From Tetrapyrgos nigripes (Eukaryota; Basidiomycota; Agaricomycetes; Agaricales; Campanellaceae), in the NCBI GenBank assembly GCA_013368315.1, contig JAACJM010000137.1:163288-227287 (forward strand): a stretch of DNA of 64,000 nt, given 5' to 3'. This document shows, one piece after another, positions 54,671-64,000 of this stretch (position 1 is its first letter; every line of letters starts with the position of its first letter). Below the pieces are notes generated by a model, which was not told the DNA's origin, made no database searches, and saw only the letters and a list, made by a program, of their open reading frames with translations. The translations under genes were made by a program, and so were the position numbers.

Positions 54671-54995
54671 TTATCGGTCTGACTCAATGCTACTTCGACA
54701 AATTGCTTCAAGTGTGTTCATCCCGGGCCCACCGGTACCATCTGTGCTCACCGCAATAGAGTTGTAATCGAAGGAGAAGTGTGAGCTGCACGTAGGTGCT
54801 GTTGGAATGGCGATGACAATGTTCTCATTGCACCCTGTCACCCCTGTGTCATGCCTCCAATAAGCTTCAGAAAGGTTAAGATACTAACGAGGTGAACTCG
54901 AGGATAAAGTCGAGATAACCAGCACCATTGTTGCTCTTGATCACCTCGAATTTCTTACTAAATCTGAAGAGAAACCTTATATGAGAGGTATGAAA
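54671..54995 (-). pseudogene. Fragment of an unknown gene ending at the copia LTR
   Basis: On the minus strand KFEVIKSNNGAGYLDFILEF (about 54960-54900), a possible short intron, then GCNENIVIAIPTAPTCSSHF and MNTLEAICRSSIESDR ending at TAA 54673-54671, two bases from the LTR edge. It looks coding but I do not recognise it. Upstream exons were not found. Confidence 0.3.
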
Positions 54996-55199
54996 ACCAA
55001 CAAAGATTCAAACAATACGCACAACATTTCACCCATGATATCAAATCTGGATAGAAGCCATCAGCAAAATGTCAGAATAAATGCTATCTCCACTGGACTG
55101 ACGTATAATGAGTGAACTTTTGGGCAATGTTACTGTCCTATTCTTAGCTGCCTGGTCAAGGACCTCAAGCAACTCTGCAGTCTTCCTCCTGATAATCTC

Positions 55200-55860
55200 A
55201 CCTTATTCCTTCAAAGACTCGGCACTAAACACTCTATTCCAACGCTGTCGACGACGAAAATGATCTTGCTGCGTTAAGACCAAAACATTGGGTGGTCGAT
55301 CTGAATGCTTTCGGATGGTATAAACGGCAGAGAAGAAAATTATGCACCCAAAACAGTAGCTCCGTCCCCGGGAAAATCCCGAGATTTATTCATCCAAAAA
55401 TTTCGTTCAAATACGCACTCATCCCTGCCGTGTGTTGTGCAGCCAAAGCGTCCTATCTCATCATAATCCTTCAAAGACTTGGCACTAAACGCTGTATTCT
55501 AACGCTGTCGACGACGGAAATGACCCTGTCCCATTAAGAACGAAAGATTGGGTGGTCGACCTGGTTCCTTTCGGATGGTATAAACTGCAGATCCACCACT
55601 CGAAACAAGGAGTATCAAGCTAAGGATGCAGTTTTCTGCATTTATCCCTCAGCTTCCCAGATACACTAGAAACAATATCGCTGCCGATGTAAGATATCCT
55701 AAAGATTGGGTGTTCGATCTAGTTCCTTTCGGATGGTATAAACTGCAGATTCAGCACCCGAAACAAGGAGTACCAAGCTAAGGATGCGGTTTTTTGCATT
55801 TGTCCCTCCGCTTTCATTATACGCTAGAAGCAATATCACTGCCGATGTAAGATATCTCGT
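55200..55860. repeat. Degenerate tandem repeats
   Basis: CTTTCGGATGGTATAAAC recurs at about 55308, 55570 and 55727. CGCTGTCGACGACG recurs at about 55244 and 55503. GGCACTAAAC also appears twice. The last two units share a longer block (AACAAGGAGTAnCAAGCTAAGG). Unit length is roughly 160-260 bp. No coding frame is conserved. Confidence 0.75.
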
Positions 55861-56608
55861 TTTGGCCTGCCAACTTAGAAGACAATGCATGAAACGTTCC
55901 CGTTGACAACAGAGAAATCCATTACGACATACGTACCCGTACGAAACATTGGCCCGTATTGATCGTGTTATTCCTTCAAGACCCGCTGCAAATTCCCCGT
56001 GGTCGCAGCATAGAAGCTCCATAACTTGGTCACTCAAAAAAATCATGATCCAGGCACGTCTGTGAGTGGGTGAAAGGGCGAAATGCAATAGAGAACCACA
56101 GAGCTGGCCAGTGTTAGGAATAACGTAGCGTGTGATACTGAGATTGAGGTAAACGTTCCGTCTCCTACTACGAGGGCTATTAAGATAGCGGGCTGCGGAA
56201 GCAGTGATGCTACCACGATACTGACGGTGGTCGAGACTCGTTCATATCTTTTCTAATACCAGTGGTTGGTGTTTCAGAGTCAAATTCTGAGTAGTTTGCG
56301 GCCGAAAATCATTTCTTGGTCACATCAACTTGATTCGAGGGGAAATGATTCATGAAAAAAGATGATTGGAGACTTGCCAAAGCAATTTATGCCTCGAAGT
56401 CATCCCAAACACACTGTAAAGGTGAGCAGTGAGCTAATTCGAATGTTCTCTCGCATCGATTCACCTCAAAGAGTCGATTTCAATTTAGAAAACCTGAAAC
56501 CTGGTAAAAAGAACCCGTATACCGTATTGAACAGTAATACTGCCGTATCAGTGCCCGTCCAGATGGACTTGTACGAATACGAGGACGGGTACACCGTACC
56601 AGTACTGG

Positions 56609-56626
56609 ACCCGTAAAAATACGGGT
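56609..56626. promoter_or_regulatory. Short hairpin upstream of the methyltransferase relic
   Basis: ACCCGTAAAAATACGGGT is a 7-bp perfect stem with an AAAA loop, inside a stretch rich in CCGTA/GTACC motifs. Function unknown. Confidence 0.5.
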
Positions 56627-56665
56627 GTACCAGTATTACTAGGCGGCGCGGGGCCCTAAATCCCA

Positions 56666-56673
56666 TATATAAG
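56666..56673 (+). promoter_or_regulatory. TATA box candidate
   Basis: TATATAAG lies about 46-53 bp upstream of the ATG at 56719. Confidence 0.5.
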
Positions 56674-56718
56674 GCTGTCAGTTCAACCTGTAGCACACGC
56701 ACATCATCTCCGTTCTAT

Positions 56719-57689
56719 AATGTCCACTGAAAGCCAAGCCGTTTATGAAGCCATAGGTAAAAACCAAGGGGAAGGCCAAAGGTGGGTCAATCACGGACTT
56801 TCAAGTTGCTAGCACCTGGACCTTATATCTAATTCGCATCTTTTGACTTCTGTTTTGACTTTGATATAGGTTGGAAGAGCAGTATCCTTTTGTTCAAGAA
56901 GTACATCCGCAAGGACAGAGATCATTTTTTGACGAAGCTGTGACTCTGGGAGACAATGCAGTTGTTTTGGATGTCGGGACTGGTGCAGGTCTGAACATTG
57001 TCACTGTCATCTTTACACCGATGCTAATTGTATATGCATTGATAGGTTCATGGGTCCTCGATTTTGCTCAAACCGTGCCTCCCTCCGTCTCCATCCATGC
57101 TGTCGACACCTCCACTACCTTCTTCCCCACAACCCATCCCCAAAACATCGTTTTTGCAAAGCATTCAGGCACTGCCCTTCCCCAAACCTGGACAAACAAG
57201 TTCGATTTTATCAATCAGAGCTTACTCGCCGGCTGCCTGACTCGAGATGACTGGATCCAAGACCTGCAGGAAACTCTTTCGAGTCACAAAACCAGGCGGA
57301 CACATCCAACTATTCGAGCCTAGCTTCGAGAGCTGGGACTGTCCCCCTAATTCTGCGAATGGAAAGATGAAATCGATGTTACAAAGTATTATTCGACAAT
57401 ACTTCTCTGATCTACGATCTCGGAGTAAAAACTGCCTCACATGCTCCTGGATACTGGATTTGTTGTCGTAGGTCAACACAAGAGCACGTTTCCTGTCAAT
57501 ACGAATGATGGCGCACCGGTGCAGCAATGTGTAGGGATGATGATTCGGTGGTTGCGCAATCTTCAGCCGCCTATACTTCGTTTTGGGTTACTAGGCAGTG
57601 CTGAAGAGTATGAATCGTTGTTGAAGGAAATGCAGGAAGAATGGAATCACGGTGTTCCCACGGAAAATTTTTTTCGTAATTCACGCTAG
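56719..57689 (+). pseudogene. SAM-dependent methyltransferase (LaeA-like) pseudogene
   Basis: Exon 1 starts at ATG 56719 (MSTESQAVYEAIG). After one or two introns comes RLEEQYPFVQEVHPQGQRSF and SAM-binding motif I VVLDVGTGAG (about 56960-56990). An intron (about 56990-57045) leads to VLDFAQTVPPSVSIHAVDTS. Frame changes then occur near 57275 (into RVTKPGGHIQLFEP), in or before about 57430 (into LIYDLGVK), and at an A5 run at 57428 (into LPHMLLDTGFVVVGQHKSTF), ending near 57689. These match the order expected for fungal LaeA-type methyltransferases. Three frameshifts make a functional product unlikely. Confidence 0.8.
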
Positions 57690-58198
57690 GAAACCTGTAG
57701 CGTAGTTCATTATGGATGGTATATGGCGATGGGATATTACGACCCATTCGTCGAGATTGCATTGAACTGCTTTGAAGTTTTGAAGAATTGCCTCGATTTA
57801 TCATGGCTCGTTCTACACAAATAATAATGTACAGTCGTCAAGAAGAAACATGGCACTAAGACGCATGCTTAACCAGATGCCGCGTATCATTACGTAGCTC
57901 GCTAACGCACCTTACCAAGTCATCTGGCCAGCTTGCCGTTCACGAGGAAGTGCAAGTTTGAGATGGAACAAAAAATGGAATGAAAACCTACTACGTCGTA
58001 AGTGAGATATATATCTATCTACAAAGATTGTGAACAAAAATCCGGGCCTGAGGCTGTAAATGACGCGCTGTGCACCAGTTCTACCAAGACCCGCATTTCC
58101 GTACGTCTCGTCGGGTTCTAGAGAGATACACCAAATACTCGCCTCGGAAATTCTTCACCTGCTCCTCACGCCACTCCCACGGTTCCTTTTGTAGACGA
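57690..58198. other. No gene seen
   Basis: Unique-looking AT-rich sequence after the methyltransferase relic. Confidence 0.4.
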
Positions 58199-58358
58199 CT
58201 AGGCCAGGATTGAACCTAGATAGATGGATAGATTACACCATTCCGGATAGATAGATAGATAGTATTAGTTGCTACCGAAAAGCGGGAAGGAAGGAAGAAA
58301 TTTATACACCGCACCGCCGGGCCCCTGGTGCAGTGCTCTACCACTGAGCTAGCCAGCC
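58199..58358 (-). other. tRNA-like A box and B box, split by repeats
   Basis: Minus strand: GGCTGGCTAGCTCAGTGGTA (58358-58339) followed by GAGCAC is a good tRNA acceptor/D-arm with an A box. GGTTCAATCC (58216-58207) resembles a B box. They are about 120 bp apart with a (GATA)n run between, and the 3' flank does not pair with the 5' acceptor arm. So this is either a tRNA-derived SINE-like fragment or a disrupted tRNA gene, not an ordinary tRNA. Confidence 0.35.
58217..58264. repeat. (GATA)n / (ATAG)n microsatellite, interrupted
   Basis: Runs of GATA/GATG at 58217-58232 and 58246-58264 flank a short unique piece. Confidence 0.85.
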
Positions 58359-58617
58359 ATGTCCAATGGAGTTGGATTCACACATATTCTCCGACACATT
58401 CAACGATAACGCCTCGATGCTGATAAAGCCAACCTGTCTTTATCAGCATCGAGGAGAAAGATCACTGCATCGGTCAAGGAAGATTTGGAGTTGCTACGAG
58501 ATGTTGGGATGGATATGGAGCTCCATTTCTGGTAGCCTTACTACGGCGCCGGCGGGTTCTTTCGTTGCGTGATGATCAGAAGGACAGGCACTGACATTGC
58601 TCAAGATAGCCCAGTAC

Positions 58618-59040
58618 TCATGCCGAGGTGCTTCCTCAGGGGCGCTCCGTTTCGACATTTACACTTGATCGAAAAATCATCACACACTTGGACGGGTACA
58701 TACTTGGTAGTGCTACTCCGTTACTCCTCCTCCAGCAACCTCCCAGCATCACCAACGCAGATCATGTTGCCGAGGTGCTTCCTCAGGAGCGCTCCGTTTC
58801 GGACATTTACACTTGATCGAAAAATCATCACACGCTTGGTTGAAGGATACATACTTGGTAGTGCTACTCCCGTTCCTCCTTCCAGCAATCACCAATGCAG
58901 ATCGTGTTGTCGAGGTGCTTCCTCAGGTGGCGCTCCGTTTCGGACATTTACACTTTACACGCTTGGACGGTACATACTTGGTAGTACTACACCCGCTCCT
59001 CCAACCTCCAAGCATCACCAATGCAGATCGTGTTTCAGCA
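58618..59040. repeat. Three tandem units of about 140 bp
   Basis: CCGAGGTGCTTCCTCAGG (last unit TCGAGGTGC) starts at about 58622, 58769 and 58909. Each unit continues with CGCTCCGTTTCGG-type and CATACTTGGTAGT segments and ends near CATCACCAATGCAGATCGTG. Open frames here are repeat artefacts. Confidence 0.88.
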
Positions 59041-59460
59041 ATGTTCAGTCTAAGTAACTATGTATTGGTCTTCAACTTCCGCCAGATTTTCATTGCTTTA
59101 CTCCCCAGTCTGCACCCTTCTGTGCTCTTTTTGTTCCTTGTTCTTCTCTCCTGCTGATTTCAGGGCATCCCGTTGATTCATTACCGGGATAACGGCTACA
59201 GACCTCAATGAACCTAACTATATGAAAGGTGTTGTGATGTCCGACTCGGAGAGCCAATATAGGAACAGAGATTTCCGACTCGGAGACATGTCAGCAACGT
59301 GAATTGTGTGATCGAAGCTCTCGTCTAAAGTCATAGGCTTGGGCAGTTGCCTCTGCGCCCCGACCTCCTCTCACCTTTCTACGTACGAGTGCTCAAGCCA
59401 TGGAAAGGATAGCTCGAGTTTCATTTTGAAACATCTTTCCAGGATTTTCTTCGAGGGTGC

Positions 59461-61545
59461 GTGATGCAGCCAAATCTTTTTGGATCCGCGCTGATTTGTC
59501 TCAGCCGCCAAAATTCGGGAATAACTCCACGTGAACTTGAGTCCTCTTTTCGAATCTCAACGTCGTTGGTTCCGGTTCATCCGGGTCATACCATCTTACC
59601 TTTGAGTTTACCATCTTACCTTGAGTCGTTCTTCAATCCACGACATATCTACGACTTTCTCAATGAGTTCTTGCGGCCGCCCAGGAAGAGGATATTGAGG
59701 GTTTTGAGGGTGTGGTTGCCAGGGGAGATGCTACGTGCGTGCCTCATCTTCTCAATTCCTCGCAACACTGCTAATCGTTTCTCTAGTCGTCCTCGGCCGC
59801 CCATCCGCAGGCCGTTCCACCTTCCTCAAGACTCTCCTGCCAGACCCACTCCTTCTCTTCCGTAGAAGGCTCAATCCATCTCGGCCTATTCATTCCCTCC
59901 GAAATCTCTTCCCATTTTCGTGGAGACGTCACTTACTGCCCCGAAGACGACATCCACTTCCCCACCCTCACCGTCCAGCAAACTCTGTCCTTCGCTGCAA
60001 CGACTCGCACCCCTCGAACCCTCGCTGAATGCCCCACTCCTCAAAAATTCCGCAACCAATTCGTCGATATATTGCAAAACATGCTTGGGTTGTCCCATAC
60101 TCGCAACACTGTCGTCGGGAACGAAGCCTTGCGCGGCGTCAGCGGTGAGAGAAAAAACGAGTCAGTGTCGGAGAAATGTTGGCTGTTCGTTCAGTTTTGG
60201 GGTGTTGGGACAGTACGACGCGGGATTGGATTCGTCTACTGCGTTGGAGTCGCTGCGACATTTTCGAACGGCGACGTCGTTACCGAATCAGGATGACGGA
60301 GGTTGACGACGATTATGCGCTTTATCAGGCTAGTGATGCGCTTTATGATGTGTTTGATAAGACGTGTGTTTTGTATGAGGGCGGATGGTTTATTTTGGAC
60401 CGGCACATAGGACTAGGGCGTATTTTGAAGAGTTGGGGTTCGAGAGGGCTACTCAGGGGCAAACGGTTGGGGATTTCTTGGTTAGTGGTGAGTTGGATTG
60501 GTTTGTGCATTGTCCAACAGCACCGCTAATGCTTGGTTCTTGCAGTGACGGATCCAAAGGAGAGAATTGTTCGCAAGGGTTTTGAGTCCTCTGACCTCGT
60601 ACCCCCGCCGAATTCGCTGAAAGGTTCTTGAAGAGTGAATTGGGCAGGGTAAACCGTGAGGAAATGGAGAAATATAGTCGGGAAATCCTAGGAACGGTGT
60701 CGCCAAAGTCATCGACGCATGTATTGACAGAAGGGAACTCAACGTCGCGGAAAGCCTAGGAGCTCAAAGCCCGGTACATGGAGAGTATTGCTCAAGAGAA
60801 ATCTCGCTCTCTTCCTAAGACAAGTCCGTTTACGGTATTGATGTGGGCTCAGCTGCTTGCGTTGATGAAAAGGAGAATGCAGATTTTGAGGGGGAGCATT
60901 GGGAACCAGTTTATGATTTTTGCGTGAGTCTTTTTAGACTGCCTTTTATGCAATGCTCTGGTATCTGACGTACATCTTATGGAAGCTCCTTTGTCATTTT
61001 TGGTATCGTCCTTGGCACCGTTTTTTACAATTCTCCAGAATCCACCGATGCGTATTTCTCTAGAGCTGGCGCTGTGTTTTAGTACGTCGTCCTCATCTTT
61101 GCCCCTGACTTCCTCACTCACTGACCGTTGTCTTTTCCTAACCCTTTCTCCTCCTCTTCTGACTCGCCCCCGCCCCAACCTTGTTCTTATTTACAGCACT
61201 GTTCTCTTCCTCACCCTCTCCGCCATGTCTGAATCCCCATCCCCTTCTCTCAACGCCCCATCGTCATCCGCCAATACCGCAGCGCCCTCTACTCCCCTCC
61301 TTGAGCCCTCTCCCAAACGCTGGTCGACATCCCCATCTCCTTCACCACCCTCGTCTACAGTATTATCATTTACTTCATGGTCGGTCTCCAAACCACTGCT
61401 GCCCAATTCTTCACGTTCTTCGTCACCCTCATCAGGAAATGGCCCGATTTCATTGAGGGGTTACCGTGGGTTTTTTGGTTGCCGGACAGGACTCCTCGAC
61501 TTTTGGCACCTCTGTATCTTTCGTTCCTTGGCACTTTTAGGGTAG
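59461..61545 (+). pseudogene. PDR/ABCG-type ABC transporter pseudogene, N-terminal half
   Basis: Pieces in the expected order: SGHTILP/NPRHIYDFLNEF N-terminal region (59500-59680); Walker A region LGRPSAGRSTFLKTLL (about 59795-59840); YCPEDDIHFPTLTVQQTLSF (about 59935-59995); signature LRGVSGERKN (about 60130); Walker B/D-loop remnant (about 60200-60260, GLDSSTALESLRHF); YQASDALYDVFDKTCVLYEG (about 60315-60385); YFGPAHRTRAYFEELGFE; DPKERIVRKGFE; LLALMKRRMQILRGSIGNQF; then membrane-domain pieces (IVLGTVFYNSPEST; LVYSIIIYFMVGLQTTAAQF). Frames change many times and the second ATP-binding and membrane halves are absent. Intact fungal PDR transporters have two such halves and about 1,400-1,500 aa. 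This is a dead remnant. Confidence 0.88.
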
Positions 61546-61889
61546 ATTGTACGTTAGGATAATGAAATCAAAGATATTGTTGAACTAGAGCGAATACATA
61601 CAAAATTTTGTCGAAAGGACTTCTATAATGTTCCTCAAAATATTAGGTTGTGGGAATGTTGTAGGGCTGTGAAGTTTCGGGTTGTATCGGTTGTACAACC
61701 GCCTACAACCATGCGCAACCTTTTTGGACAGTTTCCTGATGCTTTTCGCATTGGCGATAACGATGAAGGTGTTTGTGAGGAGTCTGAGCGCAGCTATGGG
61801 GTCTCCAGCTCCAGTGCAGACGTTGCAGGTGTTGCGCTACTGGGGTTAGTCCTTTTATACACTGGGTGCAAACACTTGTAAATCCTCTG
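61546..61889. other. No gene seen
   Basis: Contains an inverted-repeat-like patch CGGTTGTACAACCG at about 61688-61701. No coding signal. Confidence 0.4.
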
Positions 61890-63060
61890 CTTTACTGAGG
61901 TTTTTACAAAGATTACACCAAGCCAATCAATATGTAAGACTCCTTGTCATACATTAGTATTACAAGAGACAGAAAAAATTAGAACAACCTTGTATGACCA
62001 TTGTAAGTCACAAAGAAATACCATGGACTTTCAGTGTGACTTGCTGTCACTGTATACCCTTGGTGGATATACTGGAATTACACAGGAATTTCAGAGTGAC
62101 TTTTTGTCACAATATGTCATGTAGTAAGACACATAGGAAATACTGGAGTATTTCAGTGTGACAGATAATCACAGTATGACAAACAGTAAGGCAAGAGAGA
62201 TTTACAAAACTTACAAGGAAGCAAAATCTGCAGGAAATTTACAAAGTGACAATCAAGTCACAGTAATACACTTGTAAGACTAGCTGTATTATGAAGGAAT
62301 TACAAGAAAGATTGCTACAAACACAAGTAAATCCTCAGCCTTACTGGAGTATTACAAGAGTATTATGGGGAACCAATCAATATGTAAGTTGGCTGACTTA
62401 CAAGTGTATTACAAAATAGACAAAAAATGAGGACTATTCTGAAGACCATTGTAAGCTGCAAGGACATACCATAGACTTTCAGTGTGAGGCTTTGTCACAG
62501 TATAGCATTGAAGAGCATACAGTGGAATTACAAGGTGACTTTTTTGTCACAGTATGTCTTCTTGTAAAACAGAACTGAAATACCAGGGTATTTCAGGGTG
62601 AGATAATGTCACAGTAAGACAATTTGTAAACCAAGTAAAATTTACAGAGGACTTACCAGAAGGTAGAACTTGAAAGTCTTGGGTAAGACTGCTCATATTT
62701 ACACTGAATTTATGGAGGGAGATCTGTGTCACAGTAATACCCTAGAAAGACTTGTGATTTTACAAGGAATTACAAGATGCAGGTTTTAGAAGTCTATCTC
62801 GTAAGTCTCTGGAAAATCCTGCATGGTAAATGGAGAATATACAGTGTGACAGACTGGTCACAGTAAGACACTTGTAAGTCACAAGACATTACAATGACTT
62901 TACTGAAAAGTGACTATTGTAAGTCATCATGTATATCCAATGGACTTACAAGAGACTTGTTGGATGAGATTGCAGTGCATGTCAAGTAAGTAATACAGAA
63001 GGGCTTACTGAAAATTTACAGGATGTAATACAATGAATTCACTCTACCAGGTTAATTAAA
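61890..63060. repeat. AT-rich satellite with GTGAC...GTCAC inverted motifs
   Basis: CCAATCAATATGTAAG occurs at 61923 and again at 62373, and the following about 300 bp align, giving a 450-bp higher-order unit. Within it a motif GTGAC-(5-7 nt)-GTCACAGTA-like recurs at about 62034, 62096, 62157, 62249, 62485, 62535, 62598, 62720 and 62845. GTAAG and TTACAAG words recur throughout. No coding frame. Confidence 0.85.
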
Positions 63061-63149
63061 TTTTACGAAATATAAATAGACAGCTCAGGCTGGACAGGAA
63101 AAGGGGAGACTACTGGTCTGTGTTGTCATCTTCGTCTGCTCAGTGTGGT

Positions 63150-64000
63150 ACATCTGCGCCTTGTCTGCTTTGTCTGCCCTGTCTGCCTTGTCTCTGCTCC
63201 TGTCTGCCTTGTCTGCCTTGTCTGCTCTGTCTGCTCTGTCTGCCTTGTCTGCTCTGTCTGCCTCTGTCTGCTCCTCTCTGCCTCGTCTGCTCCGTCTGCC
63301 TCGTCTGCTCTGTCTGCCTCGTCTGCTCCGTCTGCCTCGTCTGCTCCGTTCTGCCTCGTCTGCTCTGTCTGCCTCGTCTGCTCCATCTGCCTCGTCTGCT
63401 CCGTCTGGTTCGTCTGCCTTGTCTGCCTTGTCTGCCTTGTCTGCTCCGTCTGGCTTGTCTGGCTTGTCTGCTCTGTCTGCCTCGTCTGCCTCGTCTGCTC
63501 CGTCTGCCTCGTCTGCTCCGTCTGCCTCGTCTGCTCCGTCTGCCTCGTCTGCTCCGTCTGCCCCATCTGCCTCGTCTGCCCGTCTGCCTCCGTCTGCTCC
63601 GTCTGCCTGGTCCTCTGTCTGCCCCGTCTGCCTGGTCTGCTCCGTCTGCCTGGTCTGCTCCGCTCTGCCTGGTCTCCCCGTCTGCCTGGTCTGCCTGTCC
63701 TGCTCCGTCTGCCTGGTCTGCTCCGTCTGCCTGGTCTGCTCCGCTTCTGCCTGGTCTGCTCTGTCTGCCTGTCTGCCTGGTCTGCTCCGTCTGCCCCGTC
63801 TGCCTGGTCTGTCCTTGTCTGCTCCGTCTGCTGTCTGCCTGGTCTGCCTGGTCTGCGCCGTCTGCCTCGTCTGCCTCGTCTGCTCCGTCTGCCTCGTCTG
63901 CTCTGTCTGCTCTGTCTGCTCTGTCTGCTCCATCTGCTCTGTCTGCCTCATCTGCCTCGTCTGCCCCGTCTGCCTTCTGCTTGTCTCCTCGTCTGCTTCG
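63150..64000. repeat. 9-bp minisatellite, continues past the window
   Basis: Units GTCTGCCTC, GTCTGCTCC, GTCTGCCTT and similar follow one another for about 850 bp with occasional 1-3 bp indels. The minus strand is open in several frames and would give Thr/Gln/Arg, Ala/Asp/Glu/Gly or Arg/Gly-rich repeats, which is what any stop-free 9-bp repeat does. I therefore do not call a gene. Confidence 0.93.

Noticed and set aside
58310..58360. A functional tRNA gene
   Set aside because: The 3' half does not follow at normal distance and the acceptor arm cannot pair with the sequence after the B-box-like motif.
63085..63951. A 288-aa Thr/Gln/Asp/Glu repeat protein on the minus strand
   Set aside because: A stop-free 9-bp repeat makes long frames by default; several overlapping frames are equally open.

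Overview
The window looks like a repeat-rich, transposon-dense piece of a basidiomycete (probably Agaricomycetes) nuclear genome. The evidence is many short GT-AG introns of about 45-75 nt, a multi-exon KDZ transposase, a TPR-CHAT gene, a broken fungal PDR-type ABC transporter, a LaeA-like methyltransferase relic, and two Ty1/copia families whose primer-binding sites match the internal (half-molecule) initiator tRNA-Met primer known from Drosophila copia. No rRNA genes, CRISPR arrays or prokaryotic operons are visible, and the species cannot be named from sequence alone.

Layout. Positions 1-5636 are copy A of a direct segmental duplication whose copy B is 44403-46642. Copy A carries a 3,376-bp Tc1/mariner-superfamily element (1118-4493) that is absent from copy B, so copy B is a natural empty site. 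The element holds a transposase and a second multi-exon gene in the opposite orientation, and each gene starts just inside one of the two 123-bp terminal inverted repeats. From 4966 to about 6600 runs a tandem array of about 176 bp per unit, each with a small hairpin. From 7.3 to 14.1 kb come a hypothetical gene, a KDZ transposase (minus strand), a viroplasmin-like exon pair and another hypothetical gene. From 14.4 to 17.05 kb a hypothetical host gene is split by a complete 1,627-bp Tc1-like element; removing the element and one TA restores a continuous reading frame. A damaged copia element with 5-bp TSDs (17981-23525) follows, itself invaded by a rearranged Tc1 relic. Next is a large multi-exon gene of unknown function carrying several frameshifts (about 23.5-27.7 kb).

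From 27.7 to 33.3 kb there is little that can be supported. At 33356-36635 lies a gene with two UIM-like motifs at its N terminus, then TPR repeats, then a CHAT (caspase/separase-fold) protease domain with its His and Cys intact. Its TPR part consists of near-identical ~135-bp tandem units with indels clustered at a few fixed places. At 39956-42100 is a complete non-autonomous LTR element: apparently identical 190-bp LTRs, a TGCAT target duplication and no protein-coding interior. From 42.4 to 44.3 kb come candidate small secreted proteins and a membrane-protein gene.

A near-complete copia element (46643-54669, LTRs 399 and 375 bp) begins exactly where the segmental duplication ends and has no matching target duplication. 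The rest (54.7-64 kb) is mostly degenerate: a gene fragment, tandem repeats, a methyltransferase pseudogene, a tRNA-like fragment, half of a PDR ABC transporter pseudogene, an AT-rich satellite with GTGAC/GTCAC inverted motifs, and a 9-bp minisatellite running off the right edge.

The most unusual items are the mariner-type element carrying a passenger gene with its matched empty site, the UIM-TPR-CHAT gene, and the non-autonomous LTR element. All exon boundaries were read by eye from splice consensus and frame; none is confirmed by transcripts.
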